From assembly GCF_030272615.1 (NCBI RefSeq), contig NC_081408.1, positions 618,878,476 to 618,942,475 on the forward strand: a stretch of 64,000 bases of DNA, given 5' to 3'. This document shows, piece after piece, positions 22,781 through 34,450 of the stretch (the stretch's first letter is position 1; the number at the start of each line of letters is the position of its first letter). Source of the stretch: Cryptomeria japonica. Its lineage: Eukaryota; Streptophyta; Pinopsida; Cupressales; Cupressaceae. The notes beneath the pieces were generated by a model, which saw only the letters and a program-made list of their open reading frames with translations, made no database searches and was not told the DNA's origin. Both the position numbers and the translations under genes were made by a program.

Positions 22781-24918
22781 TGGTGCAGGAGCACCTAGTT
22801 GAGTAAAACTCCCATTTTTGAGTTTTGCTTTCATGTTTTTAATGTCTTGTGTTAGGTTTATAATGTTGTTTTAGGTTTTTATGAATTGTGTGTAGTGTTT
22901 TTTATCTCATTTTGGGCTCAAGAGATCAAATTTTACATTTCAGGCTTTGAGTTAACAATTTTTGGCAAAAAAGTGCAAAATTGCTAAAAAGGTCTTCTAA
23001 TGCTTTCAAAAGCATTGAAACATGTTTGATAAGTGTTTTTAGGAATTTCTAAGTTGACAAGGCTAGATTGTCACAAATGCCTTTTTGAGCAAGAAATGTT
23101 GTCATTTGGCTCAAAAAGTTGTCAAAGTTGTCATTTTTGTGTTTTTCTTGCAAAACGTGGTTGTGGAAGCCTCATGTCCATACTGAGCTTAATAACCAAC
23201 TTTTTGTACTATAAAAACACCTCTCTTTTCTTTGAAGAAGGTTGGTGATTGTTTAAACAAGAGTTTCTTTAATAAAATCATGAGATAATGGCTTTATGAC
23301 TGGTTTTTGTATCTTTTAGTGCAATGATCCATACTGTAGCTTCTTAATCCATACTGTACCTTTGGGAAAGTGTGCATAGTACTTGTATAATGTTTTCTAG
23401 TTTATTTTTGCATTGGTTTCTACTAGAAGTTTGATTGTACAAAATTATTTCCAAACTGTGTGCTCGCTGCCCTGTCAAAGGTTTGAAGTTCCAAAATGAC
23501 TCCACTTGACTAATCCATGCTTGGGATCCCACAATATGGATTCAATCAAGTTTTCACTCATGTATATATTGTACATGTTATTTTTTTTAAGCCAAAATGG
23601 TGGTTGGAAGAAGGATTTGAGTGAATACTAGGCAAGTATTGATTACTCAGCTACTAGTGTGTTTAAAACTCAAGATTTGCACCCAAAGTCTAATTTGGAG
23701 TAAAAAAAACACATGAGGCAGAGGTATGGACATATGGCCAATGGTGTGTAAGATCACATTTTCTCATTGGTTTAGCTTGATCCTATTAAACTTTATCTTT
23801 TTGTAAGCAAACAGTGAGTTCACTATTTTTATGACTTGTATTTGACAAAATGCTCATGGAATGCTTTAAGAGCATAATCCAAGCCTTGAATCAGGAAGGC
23901 AATGTAATAGGAGGTTTTTTTAATGATTGAAGACCTCATTGAGGTTCTGTACAAGTTGATACTTCTTGTAAAATAGGTCCAAAAAGTGCAGCAGCAGTCT
24001 GACTGGTAAAGGGCAGCAAGTTGACAGTCATAGTGACATATCTCTCCATTTTCAGTTGCTTGCCAAGTGTTTGGCATTATGCTTATGTGTTAGAGGTAGG
24101 GGACACATGTCTAAGATAGATCAAATGACCTAAGAAGGTCTAGGCACTTGCTTTGATGGACAACAAAGAAAACTAGGTGGACAAGCTTCAAAACCCTCCA
24201 AAACCCTACAATTAGGCCACAAATGGTGGACAGTCCTCATATTGCCCTAACAGCGGCCTAAACCATGAAAATCAGTTAGTATATACCTCTAAACCATCAA
24301 CAAAATCAATTTTTCTAGAGGAGAAGCCCATCATTGGGCAGGGTGAGCAAATTTAGGCGAATTAGGCCTCCACGGGCTAGTAGCCCGTTTTGACAGTTTT
24401 GACAAAATTTCAAAATCCGATTTCAAGGAGGACTTGGGGACTCATGGAATCTTATGAGATCTCTCCAAAACCATGAACTTGAGCATAAAATAGGCCTTTG
24501 GATAGTGTGTAGTCCCTTTTGGAGGTTTTTGACCTTTGGTTGGAGTTTGAGTAGCTAAGGGCTATGAGCCTAAAACCAAATTGTGAGCATCAAACCTTGA
24601 AGAAATATTTGCTGCCCCTACATGTCCATGTAGAAGACTCCTAATGCATTCTGAAACAATGTGTTGAATGCCAAGGGAATAGGGTTTGAGTATGAGCAAT
24701 TGGGTGGAGTGAGCAATTGAAGTAAGTAGAGCATGGGTGTGAGCCATCACCAAGGAGAGGAGGTTGTTGGTGGAGACTTGTAGAGAGACCTATCAAGTGT
24801 AACTAAACTTGTCATTGCAAACATCAGGAGTAGACACAAACAACACTTCTTGTTTCCTATTATTGGCCTTTGAGTCAAATTGGCCCTTTTGAGCACTTTC
24901 CTAGCAATCTCCCTATCA
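22781..24918 (+). repeat. 3' LTR of Gypsy element
   Basis: 2138 bp, starting tggtgcaggagc and ending ctccctatca, the partner of 15978-18129. Most differences sit in the first 800 bp (for example short deletions near 22830 and 23050). Confidence 0.9.
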
Positions 24919-24923
24919 AGTAT

Positions 24924-25691
24924 TGTACCCAAAAAGTAAAATACCAAGAAAAGTATGAAGGAGCCATACCGGAAAGTATTATTTTTGTCTTGCTTTATCT
25001 TGTATAGGTTAGACATGAGTTCCTTCAGAATTACACTACAAATATTGTAATGGTCATCCTCCTTGACCATTTGATATGCCACCAAAATGTTGTTGCCAGC
25101 TATCGAGTTTAACAGGTTTGACTGATATACCTTGTAGCCAATGACCATTGCTGCAAACTTAACATCAATATCTCTGACATCATCTACCCTCATGGATCTT
25201 CCATCAAGGGTTGCACCAATAAGTTTGTTCATTTTAGTGTTTGGCAACTTGCATCTAGGGCTAGGAACACCTCTGATTTTTTGAAGGCAGGTGACGTTCT
25301 TAATAACTTCTTCAATGATCTTATATGGCCAGTCCAACCAGATGAATTCTTCGTGAATTTGGCTAAGAACATACCATACCCATTTTGCCTCATAAAATGT
25401 TAGGCAATCCATAAACTGAGTGAAACTCTTCCTCTGCAAGTGTGCAACTTTTGGTTTCAGCTAGTTGTTGGTGAAGATGCAAGACAACTCATAATTCCCA
25501 ATTTCTTCAATGTTGCAGTGGATATATGCCCTAAGGTCCTCTGTATGCAAAATTCTATGATAAACCTTCAAAAATACACCTAGTGGCTTGCCCAAAAGGG
25601 ATTTTTATTGATTCTTCTTAAAAATGGGATGAGGGTGGTTCTTGATCTCAACCGCCAGAGGAGTATCAATGTTCGAAGAGGATGAAGCCAT
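24924..25691 (-). pseudogene. Second ORF of the LARD element, 5' part
   Basis: An ATG at 25689-25691 opens a frame (MASSSSNIDTPLAVE) that runs to the Gypsy junction. It has two stops in the first 90 codons (near 25600 and 25460) and is then open through CNIEEIGNYELSCIF, FTQFMDCLTFYEAKWVWYV, IHEEFIWLDWPYKIIEEVI, KMNKLIGATLDGRSMRVDDV and VIGYKVYQSNLLNSIAGNN. It continues across the Gypsy insertion at 15977 (PNFGKI, then WAFDRLLASQIA). It lies downstream of gag where pol would be. It is not a polymerase. It vaguely resembles unknown proteins encoded by large plant retrotransposon derivatives; no function can be assigned. Confidence 0.55.
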
Positions 25692-26166
25692 TTCCATCAA
25701 ACACGAAAGCTAGGGTTTTTGTAAACATGAAAAATACCTCAAAAATGCTATTGGAAAATCAAAATGCCTTGAAACAAAGTGCTTGCTGGAGTCACTCTAG
25801 ATCTCTGAAGTTCTCTGGAAGTTTTCTCACTTGAATACTCGATTGTTGTGTGAGAAAAATAAATTTACATTTCTCTTTTATCTTCGTTAACCCTAAATTT
25901 TTATTGTCATAAATGCTACCATTTAGGCTTTATCGGTTAACATGATTTGTCAGTCGGTTCCGGTAAACCACAAAATCTCTACAATATCTATCTGCAATCA
26001 GAATATTCTAACTACATATCCAATTTGAGGTGATTGCAAGATTTAGAATGATTTGCCTCCTCCTAAGGCCAAATGCCTTAATTACCGGTTGTATCTCTTG
26101 TCAGTGTAGGACTCGATGAATCTACCGGTTGTTCTTTCGGTGGTGTATCAAATCTTCTCACCCATC

Positions 26167-27218
26167 TCATCTCATGCTACTTCCAAATTTATTCCACTTT
26201 TCCTTTCCCTTCTTATTTGTGTTTCCATTAGTTGCCAGTGGATTCATACTTCTGCAATATTTAGCAATATGTCTAATCTTGTTGCATGCATAACAGACAA
26301 TATTGTTTTTCTGAATTGCCTTTTTAACCCCTTGATTTCCTTGATTACCTTTTGATTTGCATTGGTTAGCCATATGTCCAAATCTACTACATTCATGACA
26401 TCTTACATTTCCAAGACTGATGAATGATGTATTGTTCTGATTATTCCTATTTATGCACTAACTATCCATATGACCATATTTATTGTAAATAAAGCATGTA
26501 CCATTGAATTTGTGAGCATTAGGTTGTCTTATCGATGATTTCTAATTCTGGTTGTCATGATTCTACTTCTGTCTAGATGGTTGATTTTTCCTTCTTCATA
26601 TCCAAGACCTCTTTTGTGATTACCATGTCTCTGACTCTTTAGTAGTTCATCAAGTTTGGTAGAGTTGGCTAGAAACTTGTCTTTGTACTCATTTGCAGTG
26701 ACCAAATAATCTCTCATGGTTATAATCTGTCTTTCAAGTTCTTTTTCATTGTTCTGGGACTGAGTCAACTCAAGTTTTAGCATCTCATTCTCACGAGTCA
26801 GTCGGTTAGATTCCTCATAATTGTTCTTCAGTTCTTGACCTAGTTTTTCTTCATTCTTCTTTTTGTCCTCAATCTCTCTGCACATTCTCATGGTTATGGC
26901 TTGCATCTCATTCTTCAAGGCAGTGTTCTCTTGAGTAAGTTTCTGACAATGATCCTTCAAAGCATCTTCTTCATTACTGTTCTGATTTCGCAATTGATCA
27001 CAAAGTTCCTTCCTCTTAGCCTTGATAGCTGAAAGCCTTCCTTGTAAAGAAATGACGTGTTCTCTAGCTTTCTTCAGTTCATTTATCATTTTACTATTCT
27101 CCATCTCCTTAATGTCAATATCTTCAAGAGCAATTATGAGTTGTTGTTGTAGACTGATTTCCATTGATTGCCAATTTTGGATCTTCCTTAAGTGGTTAAA
27201 ATTCTTTCGAGGAACCAA
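26167..27218 (-). pseudogene. Coiled-coil gag with zinc knuckles
   Basis: The frame 27218-26529 is an almost uninterrupted coiled coil (for example KDHCQKLTQENTALKNEMQA, and NRLTRENEMLKLELTQ). After a frameshift it is followed by three knuckle-like boxes: CFIYNKYGHMDS-stop-C, CHECSRFGHMANQC (intact CCHC) and CYACNKIRHIAKYC. It begins directly beside the PBS, so the usual gag N-terminal capsid region seems to be missing. Coiled coil plus CCHC suits an RNA-binding particle protein of the Sirevirus type. Truncated and frameshifted. Confidence 0.75.
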
Positions 27219-27230
27219 GATCTAATACCA
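27219..27230 (-). promoter_or_regulatory. PBS-like site of the LARD element
   Basis: The minus strand reads TGGTATTAGATC two bases from the LTR edge. It matches the initiator-Met PBS TGGTATCAGAGC at 10 of 12 positions; the differences are probably decay. Confidence 0.7.
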
Positions 27231-27232
27231 AT

Positions 27233-29456
27233 TGTTGGAATCCAAGAACACTGAGAGGGGGGGGGGGGGGTAAATCAATGTTCCACCGGTAATTCTATTT
27301 TTGAACTTATTACTTATTAACTAGTTAATAATAAATAATATTAGAATGCATACACCAAATAACACAAAGAAAGGAAACACCAAGATTTATACATGGAAAA
27401 CCCTGCAAAGGAAAAAACCACAGTGGCACTGATACCCATAATATCTATATACTTGATCAAGTTATACAAATATTACATAAGGGGGTCTTCACATGCAGAA
27501 AGGCCAACTGTCTAGAGCTCACTGCTCAAACACAAATATAGGAAGTCTCACCAACTTACAAAACATTTACAAACAATTACAACTGAAGATGATCTTTTAA
27601 ATAGCATCTAACCATGCTAGATAAGTTCGGGTAAATTATCTATGAACTTGCTCTATATACCGGTTGACTAATGCTTTGTTCTGCTACTGGTTATGCTATG
27701 CACATGAAATTGTACACAGTCATTGACCAAAATGAGTACTGAGAATCTCTGATCAATTCACCATCATAATCTTATCACAATTCATATGACTCATCACATG
27801 ATCCATCGTTAAACTGATCTTTCTTAAATACCTTGTTATCATCTACCATGTCAACTGCAATGAAGATATAAACATGTTGTTAGATAGTTCAAATAATCAA
27901 AAGACAACTGAGAGGGGGGGTGAATAAGTTGTCACAGATTATAGGAACATTCAACAATTAAAAATTTAATACTGAAACCCAAAACAATAATACTGGAATA
28001 ACAGTTAATCCAATTAAGCATAGACAATAATCATAGAATAAAAGCCATCCACACAACACCAAGATTTGTATGTGGAAAACCTGATAAAGGGAAAAACCAC
28101 AGCGGAAAGCCTACCCACAGTCAGATAATACTTTTGCAGTATGTGAATTACAATGAAGGGGCCTGCACTTGTAGGAAGGCCAATAGCCTAGAGAAAACTA
28201 CTCATCACAAAAGGAACCTCACTAACTACATACAAATCCAGACTACAATCCAGAGAAGTGTTGAACTGCAAAAGATAGCATCTCCTATGCCTAAGTACAA
28301 TTCCGGTTAAGCTCAATACTGGAGGACTAAATCCTCTTACATAAAACCATTTCGATCTCCAATGATCGACCAACTCCTTTGCCTGAATGATATTACATTT
28401 ATTTGCACATTACATCCCTTTTCCATGACCTCTTACATTAACTATGATGATCTACAATGAGATATTACATCTATTTATACCAACCCTCAACCATAAACAA
28501 TCAGGTCGACCACCAGACAATAAACCGATTACATAATTACAACCCATGTCGGCCTTAGATGAAACAAGTAACATCAACACATAAGACATCTTGAAAATAC
28601 ATCAAAAGGTCTTATCCACATGTTACTTTGAAGTCAGTCCATAACCTAGATCAACCGAGACCAATTATAGGTCCACACGCTTCAGCAATGATCTCCATCT
28701 TCCAAGCTCGAACATGATCACCAACAACATCCTGAAATGCCATCAGAAGCTGCACCAACATCACTTATGCAATTCATCAAAGATCTCCACTAAAATATCT
28801 GTCGATTAAACCCTCGCTGGAACTAGAAACCAATCTTCTAAGCAAGCAAGATAGCATCCAGTCACCAGATCAAATACAATTGACCAAATATGAGTATAAG
28901 TATTATGAACAAACCAATTCCATCACCAGACTATACCGAAGCCTCTTGGATCATGTCAGATCCAAGTTAACCTGAAACCACTCAACCTACCGGGACCATA
29001 AGGGTGCTGGTAAAGCATCCAAAAAACTAGTGTTGACATCAATGACAAAACATCAATGCAACACATAATCAATTCCACCAAATGGCCAACACATGTTGGC
29101 TGCCAGAACATAATGAAAATTAAACATAAATCTAATGACCGTGTCGGCCATCACATGTTGCCATCAAAATCCATGAAGACATAATTGAAACCAAAACATT
29201 TCCTTAGTCGAGTCCTATCCATTACCGAAACCTATGTACTAGGATCAAGACCAGTTATTGGGATGAAGACTTAATCGGGATGAAGTAAATACCAATGTCG
29301 ATGTTGGTGTAGAACAATGTGAGTACCAATACCAGTTAAGTAATGCATTCCAGTTAACCAACCAATAAAACCTTTCACCCTGAGATGATGAGTTGCAATC
29401 AATGATAGCCCATAATTCTATACACCCTTTTTGGATGAGAGTGTCAATTGCCAACA
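27233..29456 (-). repeat. LTR (5' LTR of the 12205-29456 element), split
   Basis: It starts tgttggaatccaag and ends aattgccaaca like the partner at 12205-13207. The hairpin arms gaacactga (27246-27254) and tcaatgttc (27275-27283) flank a 14-G run. It is interrupted at 27878-29091 by a solo LTR. Without that insertion its length (about 1005 bp) equals the partner LTR. Confidence 0.9.
27878..29091 (-). repeat. Solo LTR nested in another LTR
   Basis: 1214 bp beginning tgttagatagttc and ending tggccaaca, flanked by the target duplication CATGT at 27873-27877 and 29092-29096. It has the hairpin arms gacaactga (27903-27911) and taagttgtc (27925-27933) around a G tract, plus the shared gggaaaaaccacagcgg block near 28088. 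No coding region is inside. It arose by recombination between the two LTRs of an element now gone. Confidence 0.9.
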
Positions 29457-29461
29457 CTTAG

Positions 29462-29740
29462 CATTCTCCAATTCTATGATATTCAATAGCTTTTCATCAA
29501 ATAGGGAACTTAACAAAGATTCTTTTTCTCTCACATCATTTGCAGCTCTCTTCTGTTCATCAACAGGTGCTGGTGTTCCAAAATTAGGATCATGAGGTAT
29601 ATACCCTTTCTCCACTATCTCCCAAACTTCACTTCCAAGACATCTGAGATGAATCTTCATTCGCTCCTTCCATATTTTGTAATTTGTACCATCAAATTTG
29701 GGACTCTCCTTCCAATAGGGATTGAATGTAGAACTAGATT
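29462..29740 (-). pseudogene. Copia gag, N-terminal part
   Basis: Minus-strand translation gives KFDGTNYKIWKERMKIHLR, the N-terminal signature of plant Copia gag, followed by CLGSEVWEIVEKGYIPHD and a charged helix NDVREKESLLSSLFDEKLL. It stops at the CTTAG target site (29457-29461) and its continuation lies at 12204 and below. Confidence 0.85.
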
Positions 29741-29791
29741 CTAATGCTATTGGATCTCCTCAAGCGATAAAGCTTCTGCATAGAGGACCTT

Positions 29792-29803
29792 TCTCTGATA
29801 CCA
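29792..29803 (-). promoter_or_regulatory. Copia primer binding site
   Basis: The minus strand reads TGGTATCAGAGA, five bases from the LTR edge, complementary to initiator-Met tRNA. It marks 29809-30896 as the 5' LTR. Confidence 0.85.
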
Positions 29804-29808
29804 ATTTT

Positions 29809-30896
29809 TGGAATGCACTAATACCAGGAATAAATTGAGAGGGGGGTGAATTAGTTTACTAATAGTTACATCACTTAATTCAATTATAAACCATAAACCA
29901 GAGCACAACACAATGAAGAATATAATATGAAAGCACAACACACATAACACCAATATTTTGACATGGAAAACCTGAAAAGGGAAAAACCATGGTGGGAAAC
30001 CCTACCCACAATTAGATGAATACTCTACAGTAGTATTATGAATAATTACAATGGGGTATGCACTTATAGAAAGACTAATAGCCTAGAGCACTCTACTTAT
30101 CACAAAGGGAAGTCTATTTGAGTTACATAAACATTAGACTACAATCCAGAAAGAAATGAACTGTGAAAGTAGCATCTACTAATGCCTGATACAATTTTGG
30201 TTAAGCACTGATGTTTGCTTTGCAACATAAAACCTTCCTCAAACCTTCACTAAATGATATAACCTTGTTTTCTCATAAACCACTCTTTGATAATGTCAAC
30301 ATAATCATCGACAACAAAATTACATGAATAAGTTACCTCTAAATACATATCATCAATCTTACTAACAAGGTCAACTAAACCCTAAACCCATAAACCCATA
30401 ATTACAAAAATTACATCACACGATACCACCTGACCAATATATGATTTACATTAAATATGATGGACCTAAATCAAATATCCAAACAATTATATTCGCCAAA
30501 AATTCTGCTAAGACTAAAATCCAACACGCTTCATGAACCGATAGAAACCCTCAATGAAATAACAAAAAGTTTAACCAGATCCAAATAGGACCATCACAAA
30601 AACACACCATCCAATGCAAAGTCATAAAAATCTTAGGATACAATCAAGAAGCACCAATAACATGATAGAAACTGATTCCATAAGCCATACCAAAAATCCA
30701 TTGACCAATTCACCAAATACTACATACCGGTAAAGCTAATCGGGAACGCTAGGCAAGTCGATAAAGCCAAAAGCTAGCTGGTAAAGGCACAAGATAATCT
30801 GATACCAAAAAATACCAAAAGCAACCAAATCATGAACCACCAAAATATAGAAAACATATAACCATCCAAAATAAGCATCCAAAACCGAATCCATAG
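29809..30896 (-). repeat. 5' LTR of split Copia element
   Basis: It starts tggaatgcactaat on the plus strand. It has the gagaggggggtgaa box near 29837 with weak arms (taaattga, ttagttta) and the ggaaaacctgaaaagggaaaaaccatggtggg block near 29960-29995. The far end abuts a LARD LTR at 30897, so the true outer edge may be missing. No gene is seen in it. Confidence 0.75.
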
Positions 30897-32605
30897 TGTA
30901 GACACCCAAAAATGGTCAACGCTTGCGGAGTCATACTTTAACATTTGCGCATTGCCTCATTTTAGGTTTTTGCGTCGCATTAACATTTCTCCTATGATTC
31001 ACACTTGGTCTTTATCATTTGCAAGCATCGAGTCATTCTTCTACATTCTTCATTCATCTCGCTCTCAAATTTGGTCTTGTCGACAACACTATCCAGTCAT
31101 GATTTTGACTTGTTGCATGAATGTGCGTGCTAATTTGTCATCATTTTGGACATCGTCAATCCTAATTAGGGTTTTGTCCTCTTTTCAATCTTATCATCTG
31201 GCAATCGGTTTATCAATCTTGTCGTTTTACGATCGATTTGTCATCGATCGTTGTCATGTTCGATCTTGTCATTTTGCGATCGATTTGTCATCGATCGTGG
31301 TCATTTCCAATCTTGTCGTCTTGCAATCTATTTTATCATCGATCCTCGTCCTCTTGTCAATTTTGTCATTTTGCGGTCATTTCACTATCGATTGTTGTCT
31401 ATCTCAATTATGTCAATTTGGATCAATTTGTCATTGTTCCTCGTCAATTGGCGCATTTATCAATCAAATCATTTATTACATTGGTCCTTTGTTAATCAGA
31501 ATCATGATCAAGTCAATTGTCTTTCATCAAGACTTAATTCATCTTTTAGGGTTTCATGATTTAATCATTTAACCTAATTTGTCATTTCTTCCTCTAGGAT
31601 TAATAAATTACTTATCTATCCTAAGTCTTCTCATTACAATTAAATGTTCATTTAATTGGCTAATTATTCCTCTTTGTGAATTAATTAATAAATGACACAT
31701 TATTAATTAATTTACCTAATTTCTAATTTCATTATTTCCTAATTCCTAATTTCCACCTATTTTCTAATTTCCTAATTTTAATTTCCACCTAATTAACTTG
31801 TCTTTAGTGCTCCCTATTTTTGTGCTTCATGTGTCATACTCTTGGCATAGCAAGATGTCATAGGGTTCTAGTCCTCTAAGCTTTGCATTGGCAATATGTC
31901 ATAATTTATGACATAGAAGGTGTCATAACCTTCTTCTTTTCACTCGTTTTTCCCATTTTGAAATCAATTGCTTCTAATATCCATTTCATGCTAAATTTGA
32001 TCCTATCTCCAATTTATCTATAAATTGGATGATCTTCATCAATCAAAGCTAATTGATAATCACTTGTTTGAATTACTTTGTCAATCACGCTTCGAGTATT
32101 CTTAAGCAATCATCTTGTCTACTTGCTTTCATATCATGATCATGCACTAGTAGGTGAGATCTACAATAAAAATATTTGGAGAAGAAAGAAGAACAATGGA
32201 GCCACATGGAAGAAGCATTCAAGTCTGCATCTGGTTTGCATAATCTTAGTTTTGTATGCTTTTGTTTTTATGTCTCTATTGAGTGTTGTTTAGGATAGGT
32301 CATTACATTTGTGCTTTCGTGATTGGGCTAGATTAGTGTTTTGATTTGCATGTGATGATTTTTGAATTCCTAGCGTACATTAATTGGTGAACCCGACGTG
32401 AACACTAACCTTCTAATCCCTTTACTATGTTTTTGAGTGCTTTCAAGTTGATTTGCAGGCCAAAAAACCCAAAAACAGGGTCGTGTAGGGTTTTCTGGGG
32501 ACTTCTGCGCCTGTGTGAAGCAACTTGCGCCTATGTTGAGCATTCTACGCTTGTGTAGAGGACATTCTACGCTTGTGTCATGTGTTCTGCACCTGTGTTA
32601 ACATT
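30897..32605 (+). mobile_element. Truncated LARD-type element, copy A (LTR plus leader)
   Basis: The LTR is 30897-32379 (tgtagacacccaaaaatgg to tagcgtaca). It is followed by a PBS-like TGGTGAACCCGACGTGAAC at 32385 and a leader with TGCGCYTGTGT motifs (32506-32600). Beyond 32605 it switches to Copia RT. The LTR is clearly related to those at 44068 and 55619, with many more differences than they have from each other. The primer tRNA that would match the PBS is not identified. Short Ser/Ile/Leu-rich frames in the LTR come from the 47-bp repeat and are not genes. Confidence 0.85.
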
Positions 32606-32606
32606 C

Positions 32607-33015
32607 AAAGACTCAACCAAAAACAGTAGAAGAAGCTTACAATTATCAGAATTGGATGAAGGAAATGAAGGAAGAGCTGGATTAGATTGAAAAGATTCAG
32701 ACATGGGAATTACTTAATTGACTTACATATAAGAATGTGATTGTAACTAAGTGGGTATTCTAGAACAAGATACATGAAGATGGAAAGGTTGTGAGAAATA
32801 AAACAAGCTTGGTTTGCAAAGGTTATACTCATATTAAATGCATTGATTTTGATGATACATATGCCCTAGTTGATTAAATGGAAACAATTAGGATGTTTTT
32901 GGATTTTGTAGCTTTTCAGGATTTCAAATTTTATCAGATGGATGTGAAATCAACATTGTTGAATGGAGAATTGAAAGAATAAGTTTATATTGAACAACCA
33001 AAAGGATTCAAGTTA
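32607..33015 (+). pseudogene. Old Copia RT, N-terminal part
   Basis: The translation reads VEEAYNYQNWMKEMKEELD, then KNVIVTKWVF, LVCKGYTHIK, FYQMDVKSTLLNGELKE and VYIEQPKGFK, the N-terminal half of a Copia RT, with several stops (for example after KEELD and in TKWVF). It is cut at 33015 by the Copia element at 33016-39720 and resumes in frame at 39726. It is the oldest element in this stack. Confidence 0.88.
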
Positions 33016-34060
33016 TGTTAGGACCTGGAGGCAACTGAGAGGGGGGGGGGGGGGTGAATCAGTTGTCTATTAATTTCAACCCAAATATAACTTAACCGAA
33101 CTTAATGCATAATACCAGTAAACCAAACTTAATGCCGATAGACAGTTTAACAGTTAATAACAACACCGGTAAAGTTTAATGCATGAAACAGAGAGACAAA
33201 TAACATCCACAACACATAACACATATATTTGTACGTGGAAACCTTGTAAGGGGAAAAACCACGGTGGGAGACCTTATCCACAATCAGATGATACTACTGC
33301 AGATAATATGTGTGTACAAATGAGGTCTGCACATGCAGAAAGGCCAATTGCCTAGATCTCACTGCTCAATCACAAAATGGGAGTCACACTGACTACAATT
33401 GGATGGTTAGATCCAATGATAACGTACTGCTCAAAATAGCATCTTCATATGCTGGATTCAGTACCGGTTAAGCTCTGATTGTCTTCTTCATACCTTCCTT
33501 GAATCTTCAAATTATGTCTGCATGTATAGCTCTACTTATATTCGCATATACCTTATTACAATCCTCTACCACACCTTTTTTTTTAATCTCTCAAATGAGA
33601 TCTTACATATATACCAAAACCTAAGACCAAATGTGTAGGTTGACACACTAAGAATATTACAATTAAATCAATTACAAATGAATCAATATGTGATGCATCA
33701 TGTCAGCTCAATGCATTTACAATAATAACCAATCAATAAAACATCTCCATAACATGTTGTGCTGATCTAGAATAGATAACGCTTTCTGGTCCATAACCTA
33801 GACCTATTTGCCAGTAACAACAAATATGCAAACTCAATTAGACCAATAACCAAATCAGCAAAACCAAGTGTCCAAACAATGTCTTTGACATAACCAAGTA
33901 ATCTCCAGATGATAACAAATCATCCTTAGTGTCGGTGAACTAGATACCGGTGACTATGCATAAGTCACTAAACATGTCGATGAACATAACCAAAGATCTC
34001 CACAAGGATAATTGGTGACATCAATCACAAAACCAATGCAACACATCCATAATACCAACA
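33016..34060 (-). repeat. 3' LTR of full-length Copia element
   Basis: 1045 bp, tgttaggacctgg to aataccaaca. The hairpin arms caactga (33032-33038) and tcagttg (33059-33065) pair perfectly around a 14-G run. The gggaaaaaccacggtggg block is at about 33252. It differs from 38661-39720 at many scattered positions. Confidence 0.95.
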
Positions 34061-34400
34061 ATCTCCCCCTTTGTCATTGACAACAACACAAGATGGAAAA
34101 ACCATCTAAGTGCCAAAGCAGAAATGCCAAAAACCAAAAACCAACAATCTCCCAAAGAGATCATTAACTAGAAATCAAAATACAGATACAAAGAGTAATA
34201 ATCTCTCCCCCAATGAATAATCTCTCCCCAAAAGATAGTGTGTTTTTCCATAGATATCTCTCCCCCTTTGACATCAAATGCCAAAGCAATACAAAACCAA
34301 ATACAATCAGTTCATAGAACTTATTACAAATACCAATTGTTATAACCAAATTTATTCAATCTACTCCCCCTGAGAAGTAGCTCTCCTTCATCAAAGCCGG
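34061..34400 (-). promoter_or_regulatory. Multiplied polypurine tracts
   Basis: On the minus strand AAAGGGGGAGAT abuts the LTR (34061-34072). Further tracts of the same kind lie near 34147-34156, 34201-34212, 34226-34238, 34256-34272 and 34362-34372. Repeated PPTs upstream of the 3' LTR are a Sirevirus hallmark. Confidence 0.8.
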
Positions 34401-34450
34401 AAAAAGATTTCTCTATTAATTTTGCCGATCTGATGCCATGCTCCAACTGT

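Larger units (their letters stand above)
15978..24918 (+). mobile_element. Ty3/Gypsy element, chromovirus-like
   Basis: An 8.9-kb plus-strand element with LTRs 15978-18129 and 22781-24918, PBS TGGTATCAGAGA at 18133-18144, gag, protease, RT, RNase H, integrase, a chromodomain-like tail and a PPT just before 22781. The flanks ggtat (15973-15977) and agtat (24919-24923) form a target duplication with one mismatch. It inserted into the second ORF of the surrounding LARD element. The LTRs differ at a visible scatter of sites, and the coding region has many stops, so it is inactive. Confidence 0.9.
12205..29456 (-). mobile_element. Non-autonomous LTR element (LARD type), nested host
   Basis: It has LTRs at 12205-13207 (1003 bp) and 27233-29456 (about 1005 bp after removing a nested solo LTR). 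The 5-bp target duplication CTTAG lies at 12200-12204 and 29457-29461. A PBS-like TGGTATTAGATC lies at 27219-27230 and a polypurine tract abuts 13207. On the minus strand it encodes a coiled-coil, zinc-knuckle gag (26167-27218) and a second long ORF (25691-24924 then 15977-13434), but no reverse transcriptase or integrase that I can find. It presumably depends on a Copia partner. A Gypsy element (15978-24918) interrupts the second ORF. Confidence 0.85.
10673..30896 (-). mobile_element. Sirevirus-like Copia element, split and 3'-truncated
   Basis: Read on the minus strand: a 5' LTR (29809-30896), a PBS (29792-29803), gag N-terminus (29462-29740), gag C-terminus (11224-12204), and protease/GAG-pre-integrase and the start of integrase down to 10673. 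The gag is cut at a CTTAG target site by the 17.25-kb insertion 12205-29456. The element ends abruptly after the integrase FQGDR segment, where the DNA transposon's right flank begins. The 5' LTR itself ends against a LARD-type LTR at 30897. No 3' half of pol or 3' LTR is in the window. Confidence 0.85.

Noticed and set aside
31220-31572. Overlapping Ser/Ile/Leu-rich frames in three phases
   Set aside because: They arise from the 47-bp LTR repeat, appear in all LTR copies and have no start or homology.
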